Shown: one piece after another, positions 1-7,337 of the stretch
Layout of the letters: every line of letters begins with the position of its first letter
Position numbering within the stretch: position 1 is the stretch's first letter
NCBI RefSeq assembly: GCF_024436435.1
Contig: NZ_JAFMZP010000002.1
Coordinates: forward strand, 186,001-250,000
DNA: 64,000 nucleotides
Source of the DNA: Desertivirga xinjiangensis
Lineage (GTDB): Bacteria; Bacteroidota; Bacteroidia; Sphingobacteriales; Sphingobacteriaceae
Direction: 5' to 3'
The notes under the pieces: generated by a model
Database searches by the model: none
Seen by the model: only the letters and a program-made list of their open reading frames with translations
Told to the model about the DNA's origin: nothing
Made by a program: the position numbers and the translations under genes

Positions 1-31
1 AGTAATAATGAATGGTGTAGGTCCAAAATAA
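1..31 (+). CDS. 3' end of a PL1 pectate lyase paralogue (partial)
   Basis: The first complete codon is at 2 and the frame reads V-I-M-N-G-V-G-P-K before a TAA at 29-31. The complete pectate lyase that follows ends V-V-M-N-G-V-G-P-K, so this is almost certainly the tail of a tandem paralogue whose body lies outside the window. Only nine residues are visible, so the family assignment rests wholly on this match. Confidence 0.7.
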   Translation, partial: VIMNGVGPK

Positions 32-64
32 AAAAATCGGGCTTTCAACATTCATCAAATATCT

Positions 65-106
65 AACGCATAAATAAGGGCTAGTACTAGCCCTTATTTA
101 TGCGTT
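65..106. terminator. 42 bp perfect palindrome after the upstream lyase
   Basis: The segment is its own reverse complement over 42 bases, with the centre in AGTACT near 83-88. As RNA it would fold into a long hairpin in either direction. It lies 34 bp after the stop of the truncated lyase, which fits a terminator, although no clear U-run follows. Confidence 0.6.
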
Positions 107-584
107 TATAACAAGTGTTAAAGGGAGTTAAAATTTGACTAGTTTTCAATCCACTTTAACCCCAAAAAATCGTTCCAAAAAATGCTGGGTTTATGTAGAA
201 AAAAATAACAATAGATTTAAAGATTTAGAAGATGATGTTCTTATGATAGTTTAATGATCTTCTTGTGACAATAGCTTTTCTGTATAGTGAAATTTTTAAG
301 AAAATCTGTGAACTTATTTTACGATATCTAAAATACCTTTGATTATGTTACCATAAATCTAAATTAATTTATCGCTCTGCTTACCACACCGGAAGAATTA
401 TTTTAAGTGAAATTGCTTATTGCAGTTAATCCGGTTGATTTATAGTTTGTGCATTTGTTTGTAAGTTAAATCGCATAAAGCATTGTTAATTTGATTATAT
501 AAATTTACCGAGCTTTCCAACTGTGTACCCGCGTATCCTTTATTGTAAAAGGGCCGTTACAAGGGTATAAATTTTTAAAACAGT
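107..584. other. AT-rich leader region without a gene
   Basis: This 478 bp stretch between the two lyase copies has no convincing reading frame. It contains one match to the Bacteroidota -7 box, TACCTTTG at 334-341, but no good TTTG -33 element at the expected distance, so the lyase promoter is not located with confidence. Nothing else is recognised. Confidence 0.5.
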
Positions 585-1979
585 ATGAAGAGCAAAGTTA
601 ATTTTAGAGGTAGGCTACCAATGAGCTTATTATTATCCACTATCTTTTTATTTAGTCAGTGCCAGAAAGAGTCAGACAATGATTTTAATCTAGAGACCTT
701 ACCTGCTAGCACCATCTCAGCAGTACCGACGTCACCGGCTATTATCGCCATAGACGTTAACAGTGTATCATTAAAAAGCGGAAATTCTTATGTCGTATAC
801 AAGAATTTCAGCACTCCCGGAGACAACTCTTCGAAACCAACTCAATCTATCCTCAAGATTTATGAGAATGGTAAAGAGTTGGGCCCGGCACACTCGTCGC
901 ATGCGGATATAAAGAATCTTGGTAAAGGAAGATTCAGTCATTGGGGAAATGAGTTGTATTTTTCAGCTTCTGATAATACAAACCCACGTACAAACGGGCG
1001 TAAATATACTTATACCATTGGAAGTGCAGGAGCAGGTAGTTCCGTGTCAATTCCTACAACACCAACGCCTGCACCGACTCCGACACCAACACCTAGCACT
1101 GGTATTATAGGATATGCCAATGTTGATGGAAAAACCACGGGAGGTCAGGGCGGTCAAACAGTAACGGTAACCAGCCTGTCGGCTCTAAAGAGTGCAGCAT
1201 CTTCTTCTTCCCCAATGATCATCCAAATATCTGGTACGATCACCGGAACAGGAAGCGTAACCCTTAAATCAAACAAAACCATTGTTGGACTTAAAGGTGC
1301 CGTAATGAATGGAGTAGGATTTAAGATTTTTAATATATCGAATGTAATAATTCAAAATTTGAAGATCCAGAATGTAGTGGCTGGGACAGATGATAATGAT
1401 TGTGTTAATATCAAGAATTCACACCACATCTGGATAGATCATTGTGAAATGTCGGCCAGCAAAATGAGCAATTGGGATTATTACGATGGCTTGATAGATA
1501 TCACAAAAGGATCAGATTATATAACAGTATCCTGGAACAAGCTGCATGATACCAACAAGGCGATATTAATCGGCGGCGGAGACGGAACAACTTCGGATCG
1601 TGGTCATTTACGTGTAACGCTGTATAAGAACTACCTATATAACATTGCAGAAAGACAGCCACGAATTAGGTTTGGTAATGTCCATGTATTCAATAACTAT
1701 ATCAAAAATGGAAGTGGATACGGTGTAGCAGTTGCCATGGGAGGAACAGTTCGTACCGACAACAATTACTTTGAAGGAACCAATGCTCCTCTTAAAACAG
1801 ATGTAGGTGGCACAGCTGGTTATGTAAGTGGTGCAAGCACAAACATATTCAAAAGTTGCGGAGCAAACAGGATCACTTCTTCTTCATCTACCTGGTTGCC
1901 TCCATATAGCTATACTTCAGAAGTTATTGCGGCAGCTAACGTACCTTCCGTAGTAATGAACGGCGTAGGTCCAAAATAA
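585..1979 (+). CDS. PL1 pectate lyase lipoprotein with N-terminal module
   Basis: Cleaves polygalacturonate or pectate by beta-elimination, probably at the cell surface. The 464 aa protein has a hydrophobic leader ending at Cys26 (FLFSQC, a loose lipobox). A beta-rich N-terminal module of about 120 residues and a Pro/Thr linker (about 153-173) follow, then a parallel beta-helix PL1 domain from about 174. Family hallmarks are WIDH near residue 283, DGLIDITKGSD near 305-315, and RQPRIR near 356-361, which matches the RxPxxR motif carrying the catalytic arginine. ATG 585 is kept because it gives the full leader; Met13 is possible but would shorten the positive n-region. It is the second copy of a tandem pair. 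Family call is sure; exact substrate is inferred. Confidence 0.92.
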   Translation: MKSKVNFRGRLPMSLLLSTIFLFSQCQKESDNDFNLETLPASTISAVPTSPAIIAIDVNSVSLKSGNSYVVYKNFSTPGDNSSKPTQSILKIYENGKELGPAHSSHADIKNLGKGRFSHWGNELYFSASDNTNPRTNGRKYTYTIGSAGAGSSVSIPTTPTPAPTPTPTPSTGIIGYANVDGKTTGGQGGQTVTVTSLSALKSAASSSSPMIIQISGTITGTGSVTLKSNKTIVGLKGAVMNGVGFKIFNISNVIIQNLKIQNVVAGTDDNDCVNIKNSHHIWIDHCEMSASKMSNWDYYDGLIDITKGSDYITVSWNKLHDTNKAILIGGGDGTTSDRGHLRVTLYKNYLYNIAERQPRIRFGNVHVFNNYIKNGSGYGVAVAMGGTVRTDNNYFEGTNAPLKTDVGGTAGYVSGASTNIFKSCGANRITSSSSTWLPPYSYTSEVIAAANVPSVVMNGVGPK

Positions 1980-2385
1980 AAACGCATAATAGAACATATT
2001 CAATTAGCAAATACATAAGCCATTAAGTCATCCTTGTGGGTGGATTAACGACTTGTGTATTTGTTTTTTTCTTTTGAACGCTTTAATTTTCAATGCATAA
2101 ACCTTGAAGCGTCGCCCCTTCAGCCACCTTGCCAGATAAAGCAAATATTGACGCTGGATACTAGTGGAAGATAACACTGCTAATATGTATTCTAGTTAGC
2201 GTCAAACAATGACTTCAGCCCACGGGCAGGTTGCCTCCACATTAGTAAAATTCATTTCTAAACATGGCAACTGACGTGTGAATTATAATGCAATATGTTG
2301 CCCGATGCTCGGTAAGCTATCTTCTACAGGAAAAGTTTAACTATTCATAGTTCGGCAATTATTCACCGATATTCCCCTATCTACC
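1980..2385. other. Intergenic region between lyase and polysaccharide cluster
   Basis: About 400 bp without a supported gene. It holds a terminator-like hairpin near its start (listed separately). The rest has no recognisable promoter, repeat or conserved reading frame that I can see. It separates the pectate lyase from the glycosyltransferase block. Confidence 0.5.
2009..2071 (+). terminator. Probable rho-independent terminator of the pectate lyase
   Basis: The arm AAATACATAAG (2009-2019) pairs with a CTTGTGTATTT arm ending at 2062, with one wobble, and the loop is long. A run of seven T follows within 2064-2070. The imperfect stem makes this a moderate call. Confidence 0.5.
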
Positions 2386-3531
2386 ATGGAACCTAAAAAA
2401 AGGAAAGTACTCATCGCGTGCGATTCATCCCGGTCTTTGCTGGACTTTCGCGGAAAATTAATTGAAGCTCTGCTAATTAATAACGACGTAGCAGTGTTTA
2501 CGCCAACCATTACTCATGCCCATATCCGGGATAAGCTAAAGAGTTTGGGGGTAGGCATTTATGAAAACGATCTCAACAGCAGTAACGTTTCCATTTGGTC
2601 AGACCTTAAATATATTACGAATTTGTACCGTACGATAAAGGTTAATAAGCCTGATGTTTTTTTTCCTTATGCTTTTAAACCAGTGATCTACGGTTCGATG
2701 GTTGCCAAAATGTGTAAAGTTAAAAGCATCACCCCCATGCTTACCGGTCTGGGTTATAATTTTTTAAATACAGGGTCAAAAAAATACCTTATAAAAAGTA
2801 TCACCCGGCAATTATTGAAGGCTAGCCTCACTACCAAAAACCGGATAAAAGTTATCCTTCAGAACAAAGATGACTATGATACTCTGTTAAATTCTAAGAT
2901 AATCAATGCCAGGAACAAAGCGTTTATTGTAAACGGTTCGGGGGTGGACCTCAGTCACTATAGATATGTCAAGCCTAATACCTCCTGCATCAATTTCCTG
3001 ATGGTTTCCCGATTAATCAATGCCAAAGGAGTTAACGAATTTTGCGAGGCGGCAAAACAGCTTAAAGGAAAATACCCACAAGTTCGTTTTACATTGATTG
3101 GGCATTATGACGACAATATTGATGCAATTAGTAAAGAGCTCTACTCACAATTAAAGTCGGGCGAGGTAGTTGAATACGTAGAACCTGTCACTGATATCAG
3201 ACCCTATATTCAGGAATCCTCTGTAGTGGTGCTTCCCTCGTATTATGGTGAAGGTATACCGCGTTGCGTTCTCGAAGCAATGGCTATGGGCAGGGCAATA
3301 ATTACCAGCGATTCGGTAGGCTGCAAAGAAACAGTAAATCCTTCTTTAAACGATATCAATGGTTATCTCGTGCCAGTTAAGGATGCCAGAGCCCTGGCAT
3401 CGAAGATGGAACATTTCATCACAAATAAAGTCGATATTATCCAGTTCGGCTTAAATGGTAGAAAATATGCCGAAGAAAGATTTGATGTTCATAAAGTGAA
3501 CGCTCAGATGTTACAAGTTCTTGAAGGGTAA
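2386..3531 (+). CDS. GT4-family glycosyltransferase
   Basis: Predicted retaining GT-B glycosyltransferase of 381 aa that adds a sugar to a lipid-linked glycan on the cytoplasmic face. The N-terminal half begins with a KKRKVLIACD strand. The C-terminal half holds the GT4 E-x7-E signature (EGIPRCVLE, residues 289-297), followed by AMAMGRAIITSD. A GSGVDLSHY stretch near residue 185 matches the start of the donor-binding domain in PglA-like enzymes. It is the first gene of a plus-strand run leading to the nucleotide-sugar dehydratase gene, so a role in surface polysaccharide assembly is inferred. Donor and acceptor are unknown. Confidence 0.9.
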   Translation: MEPKKRKVLIACDSSRSLLDFRGKLIEALLINNDVAVFTPTITHAHIRDKLKSLGVGIYENDLNSSNVSIWSDLKYITNLYRTIKVNKPDVFFPYAFKPVIYGSMVAKMCKVKSITPMLTGLGYNFLNTGSKKYLIKSITRQLLKASLTTKNRIKVILQNKDDYDTLLNSKIINARNKAFIVNGSGVDLSHYRYVKPNTSCINFLMVSRLINAKGVNEFCEAAKQLKGKYPQVRFTLIGHYDDNIDAISKELYSQLKSGEVVEYVEPVTDIRPYIQESSVVVLPSYYGEGIPRCVLEAMAMGRAIITSDSVGCKETVNPSLNDINGYLVPVKDARALASKMEHFITNKVDIIQFGLNGRKYAEERFDVHKVNAQMLQVLEG

Positions 3532-3574
3532 GGAATCTCCCATCGTATTCTCCCTTTTCTTAACAACCTTTTAT

Positions 3575-4540
3575 ATGTTAGTATCCAACGCTCTTCCTAT
3601 TGGCGGATATATTGAATTGCAATTGCCTGCCGGAAATGAATATTATCCCTCGCTGTTAAAATTGAATACAGGACGCAACTCTCTGGAGTACATTCTTAGC
3701 ATTAAAGGATATACAGGAATTTATCTTCCCTATTTTACTTGCGAAGTAATGCTTGAGCCGGTTAAAAAGCTCGGTCTTGAACTTAAGTATTATCATGTTG
3801 ACCGCCATCTTGATCCAGTCCTGGACTTTGATATCGGTCCCGCCGAATGCCTCGTGTATACCAACTATTTCGGTATCAAGCAAGAAACGGTCCGGCGGCT
3901 TTCTGAAATGGTAAGGAACCTAATCATAGACAATTCTCAAGCATTCTTTTCTGAGCCACTGCAAGGAATTGATACTTTTTATTCCTGCAGGAAGTTTTTC
4001 GGTGTTCCGGATGGCGCTTATTTGCAACTCAATAGCAACAAAAGATTAGACATTCAGGACGATTTTTCCGCCGGCAGGTTTTCACATTTGATTAAAAGTA
4101 TTGATCTGGGTATAGAGGATGGCTATGGCGACTATATAGCTAATAACAACGTGTTATGCTATGCACCGATAAGGCAAATGTCTCCTTTAACCAGGAAAAT
4201 ATTGTCCGGAATAGATTATGACGAATGTAAGCTTAAACGCCATGCTAATTTCCATTTTCTCCACTATTTTTTGGCAGATTATAATGAGCTTCCTATTGAT
4301 GTTCGCGACAACTTATCGCCTTTAGTTTATCCACTGCTGATAGCAAAGCCTGGGTTAAAGAAGCAACTAATAGAAAATAAAATCTTTGTGGCTACTTATT
4401 GGCCAAATGTCCTTGAATGGACCAGCCCTGAAATGCTGGAGTATCAGCTTGCAGACAATATCATAGCTCTGCCAATTGATCACCGCTATAATCTCGATCA
4501 CATGACACGTATTGTAAATGTCCTTAATCAATTACTATGA
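3575..4540 (+). CDS. PLP-fold (DegT/DnrJ-like) protein of a polysaccharide cluster
   Basis: I recognise this only loosely. The 321 aa protein resembles fold-type I PLP enzymes of the DegT/DnrJ/EryC1 kind. An NTGRNSLEYIL start is like the substrate loop, IIDNSQ holds a candidate cofactor Asp (D119), and SCRKFFGVPDGA places a candidate Schiff-base Lys at K140. The family is normally about 370-400 aa, so this is short. ATG 3575 is chosen because homology-like sequence starts just after it. An upstream ATG at 3521 would overlap the preceding GT gene by 11 bp and add 18 unremarkable residues. It overlaps the next gene by ATGA, so the two are translationally coupled. It could be an amino-sugar transaminase or a non-catalytic relative. 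Confidence 0.7.
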   Translation: MLVSNALPIGGYIELQLPAGNEYYPSLLKLNTGRNSLEYILSIKGYTGIYLPYFTCEVMLEPVKKLGLELKYYHVDRHLDPVLDFDIGPAECLVYTNYFGIKQETVRRLSEMVRNLIIDNSQAFFSEPLQGIDTFYSCRKFFGVPDGAYLQLNSNKRLDIQDDFSAGRFSHLIKSIDLGIEDGYGDYIANNNVLCYAPIRQMSPLTRKILSGIDYDECKLKRHANFHFLHYFLADYNELPIDVRDNLSPLVYPLLIAKPGLKKQLIENKIFVATYWPNVLEWTSPEMLEYQLADNIIALPIDHRYNLDHMTRIVNVLNQLL

Positions 4541-5052
4541 AATACGCAGTTTATATACGGCCGCTGGTTCTATGCGATTCAGAAGTTTCGTATCAATGGC
4601 GAAATAATCCGGAAGTCTGGAAATACACAGGTGCAAGGCCCGACAAAGTTATCACTCCCGAAATAGAAAGGGAATGGCTTGCAGCCTGTCTGGCACGCGA
4701 CGATGAATATAGATTTGCCATTTGCCTGAAGACTACGGGTCAGTACATCGGCAATGTGCAGCTAATCCAGGTAAAGAATAAAAATGCCCAGTTCCATATT
4801 TTTATTGGCGACCAGCAGTATTGGGGTAAAGGTATTGGAAAACAAGCGACTGCTCTTACTCTGCAACATGCTTTCGAAAATCTGATGTTAGACAGTGTTA
4901 CCCTTAGTGTCAACAAGGAAAACCATGCCGCGATAGAGATCTATCGTAAAATGCATTTTCAACAGATGGGTGAAGGCGAGATCTTTTTTGAAATGGTGCT
5001 GACCCGGAAAATGTATAAAAAAGTACTATCCCATATCTATTCTCGGATTTAA
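4537..5052 (+). CDS. GNAT-family N-acetyltransferase
   Basis: A 171 aa RimJ/RimL-type GNAT enzyme that would transfer an acyl group from acyl-CoA to an amine. Motif A is visible as YWGKGIGKQA near residues 101-110, the pyrophosphate-binding loop, and an NHAAIEIYRKMHF motif B lies near 129-141. The start overlaps the stop of the preceding PLP-fold gene by four bases, so the pair is probably coupled. In surface-glycan clusters this pairing often makes an N-acylated amino sugar, which is the inferred role here. Substrate cannot be read from the sequence. Confidence 0.87.
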   Translation: MKYAVYIRPLVLCDSEVSYQWRNNPEVWKYTGARPDKVITPEIEREWLAACLARDDEYRFAICLKTTGQYIGNVQLIQVKNKNAQFHIFIGDQQYWGKGIGKQATALTLQHAFENLMLDSVTLSVNKENHAAIEIYRKMHFQQMGEGEIFFEMVLTRKMYKKVLSHIYSRI

Positions 5053-5150
5053 ACTTTCGCGGGTCGTCGCCAGTGTATACATCGGGTTTAACAAAATGCT
5101 CGAAATTTTTGAGGTTAAACCTGCATCAATAAATCTCCTACATAAAATTT

Positions 5151-6206
5151 ATGACACAAATAATCACGATTCATCAAAAGCAAGAATGGGTAAGCTATAT
5201 CCGGAGATCTGCTGAGCATGATTTTTACCATACCTGGCATTATCATTCTCTCGATACTAGCGGTGATCCAATACTTTTCGTTTACGAAGAAGCAGAGAAA
5301 TTTATTGCTTTTCCAATGATAAAAAGAAAAATTGACAACTCGCAATACTCTGATCTTACGTCAGTATACGGATACCCTGGGCCTGTTTCTAATCCAGGCT
5401 TTGAAAATATGGATGATGACCTGATGGAGAACTTCAAAAGGGAGTTTCTTAGCTTCCTCAAGAATGGACGTATAGTCTCCGTGTTTTCACGCCTTCATCC
5501 ATTTATGAAACAACAGTCGCTTATCGACAAGTTTGGCGGAGTGTTTGAAAACGGCCGTACCGTGGCTATTGATCTTACTGTTCCGATCGAAGTGCAGCGT
5601 TCAAAATACAGGGAAACTGTATATGCTTCCATTAAACAACTTTGGAGAAAGGGTTACCACATAAAAGAGAGCAAAACAATAGAAGACATACGGGTCTTCA
5701 TAGACATCTATACCGAAAATATGAAGCGTATAGGGGCTACCGATTATTATCTGTTTAACGAGCAGTATTTTATTGACCTTTTACAGTCAACCGAATTCGA
5801 CAGCCGGCTATTGATTGTTTATGCCGGAAACTTACCGATCTGCGGAACGATCATCACTTGCACCAGCGACATTGTTGAAGGGCATCTGATTGGCACCCGA
5901 ACGGAGTATTTAAAAGAATCGCCAACTAAATTACTGGTTGATGAGATCAGCGTAATTGGCCGTAAACTGGGCATGAAATACTATCACCTGGGAGGTGGTT
6001 TGGGATTTAAGGACGATTCATTATTCAAATGGAAAAGCGGTTTCTCAAACCTCTTTTTAAACTACAATAGCTGGCGTTATGTGGTCGACCAGGCTGCCTA
6101 TAATTCACTGGTTGAAGAAAAAGGGATAGACCTTAACGACAATATAGATTTTTTCCCACTGTATAGGAGTGAGGCAAGTAAAAGTATTATCAATTCAGTC
6201 AATTAA
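5151..6206 (+). CDS. FemAB-like GNAT acyltransferase, copy 1
   Basis: A 351 aa protein of the FemAB/Acetyltransf_6 type (double GNAT fold), as in peptidoglycan-bridge and exopolysaccharide-cluster acyltransferases. Recognisable blocks are DFYHTWHYHSLD near the N-terminus, LTSVYGYPGPVSN (residues 64-76) and KYYHLGGGLGFKDDSLFKWK near 275-294, the typical C-terminal signature. It is followed 21 bp later by a close paralogue with the same blocks and well over half of residues identical by eye. It probably attaches an amino acid or acyl group to a sugar precursor; the donor (aminoacyl-tRNA or acyl-CoA) is unknown. Confidence 0.85.
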   Translation: MTQIITIHQKQEWVSYIRRSAEHDFYHTWHYHSLDTSGDPILFVYEEAEKFIAFPMIKRKIDNSQYSDLTSVYGYPGPVSNPGFENMDDDLMENFKREFLSFLKNGRIVSVFSRLHPFMKQQSLIDKFGGVFENGRTVAIDLTVPIEVQRSKYRETVYASIKQLWRKGYHIKESKTIEDIRVFIDIYTENMKRIGATDYYLFNEQYFIDLLQSTEFDSRLLIVYAGNLPICGTIITCTSDIVEGHLIGTRTEYLKESPTKLLVDEISVIGRKLGMKYYHLGGGLGFKDDSLFKWKSGFSNLFLNYNSWRYVVDQAAYNSLVEEKGIDLNDNIDFFPLYRSEASKSIINSVN

Positions 6207-6227
6207 CCTAAGATCTAATATCTACCT

Positions 6228-7262
6228 ATGATTTTTGAAATTACTATTGATCAAAAAGAAGAATGGAAAGGGTATGTGCGCAGGTCTGCACATTATGATT
6301 TCTACCATACCTGGGATTATCATTCTTTGGATAAAAGTGGTGAGCCGATGCTTTTTGTTTACCAGGAAGGTGACGATTTTATCGCCTTTCCTTTACTCAG
6401 GCGTGCAATTCCAAATTCAAACCTGTTCGACCTAACCTCTGTATATGGGTACGCTGGTCCGTTTTCAAATAAAAAGTTTGATGATCTGGATGAAACCTTC
6501 CTGGAAAATTTTAAAGGTTCCTTTTCTGATCATCTCCGGAACCGCAAATATATTTCTGTATTCACCAGGCTTCATCCTTTTCTATACCAGGAAAAACTAA
6601 TGGAGAAATTTGGCGGGGTATGCATCAAAGGAAAAACTGTCGCCATCGACCTCTCTGTACCCCTCGAAGAGCAAAGAGAGAAGTATAATAAGAACGTTAA
6701 ATACTATATCAGGAAAACGAGGCGTAAAGGATACCAGATAAAAGAAGCCCGGGGCTTAAATGAGATGCTGGTTTTCAGAGAGATCTACCTCGAAAATATG
6801 AAGAGAATAAATGCAGCAAGCAGCTATCTCTTTAGCTTTCAATATTTCTCAGATCTGCTTAAGGCTGGTGATTTTGATTGCAAGTTGATGCTTGTATACG
6901 ATGGTGATAGAGCCATCGCCGGTGCTATCATAACCTGCACCAATGGAATAGTGCAGGTGCATCTCATTGCTACTAAGACTGAATATCTGGCGGACTCGCC
7001 AGCCAAGCTTTTAGTTGACGAAATAAGCGTAATGGCCCGGAACGCCGGCATGAAATATTGCCATTTGGGAGGCGGATTGGGCTTCAAGGAAGATTCACTC
7101 TTTGCATGGAAGGCTAGTTTTTCTGATCTGTTCTTAAGCTATAACAGCTGGGGGTATGTTGCAAACGAATCTGCCTACGACTCGCTTGTCGCCCAAAATG
7201 GGATCAGTAACAAAAGCTCTGATTTTTTTCCGCTTTACCGGTCAAAGCAGACATCCGATTAA
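6228..7262 (+). CDS. FemAB-like GNAT acyltransferase, copy 2
   Basis: A 344 aa tandem paralogue of the preceding gene, sharing DFYHTWDYHSLD, LTSVYGYAGPFSN and KYCHLGGGLGFKEDSLFAWK in the same order. The two differ most in the middle, around residues 150-210, where the second copy reads YYIRKTRRKGY in place of ASIKQLWRKGY. This pattern suggests an old duplication with shifted acceptor or donor preference, like FemA/FemB. Both lie in the same transcription direction inside the polysaccharide block. Function beyond the family is not resolved. Confidence 0.85.
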   Translation: MIFEITIDQKEEWKGYVRRSAHYDFYHTWDYHSLDKSGEPMLFVYQEGDDFIAFPLLRRAIPNSNLFDLTSVYGYAGPFSNKKFDDLDETFLENFKGSFSDHLRNRKYISVFTRLHPFLYQEKLMEKFGGVCIKGKTVAIDLSVPLEEQREKYNKNVKYYIRKTRRKGYQIKEARGLNEMLVFREIYLENMKRINAASSYLFSFQYFSDLLKAGDFDCKLMLVYDGDRAIAGAIITCTNGIVQVHLIATKTEYLADSPAKLLVDEISVMARNAGMKYCHLGGGLGFKEDSLFAWKASFSDLFLSYNSWGYVANESAYDSLVAQNGISNKSSDFFPLYRSKQTSD

Positions 7263-7337
7263 TTGATGCGCCGTTTTTTACCATAATAAAGCTATCTCAA
7301 AACATCTATTCAGAAACGCTCCATAATTTCATCTACC

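Noticed and set aside
1045-1100. Repeat tract of CCNAC type as a mobile or regulatory repeat
   Set aside because: It encodes the Pro/Thr linker of the pectate lyase and needs no other explanation.
3521-3574. Upstream start of the PLP-fold gene
   Set aside because: The extra 18 residues show no family pattern and would overlap the end of the glycosyltransferase gene.
5085-5121. Inverted repeat GGTTTAAC/GTTAAACC before the first FemAB-like gene as a terminator
   Set aside because: Stem is 8 bp with a 21-base loop and no T-run; genes on both sides run the same way and are likely co-transcribed.
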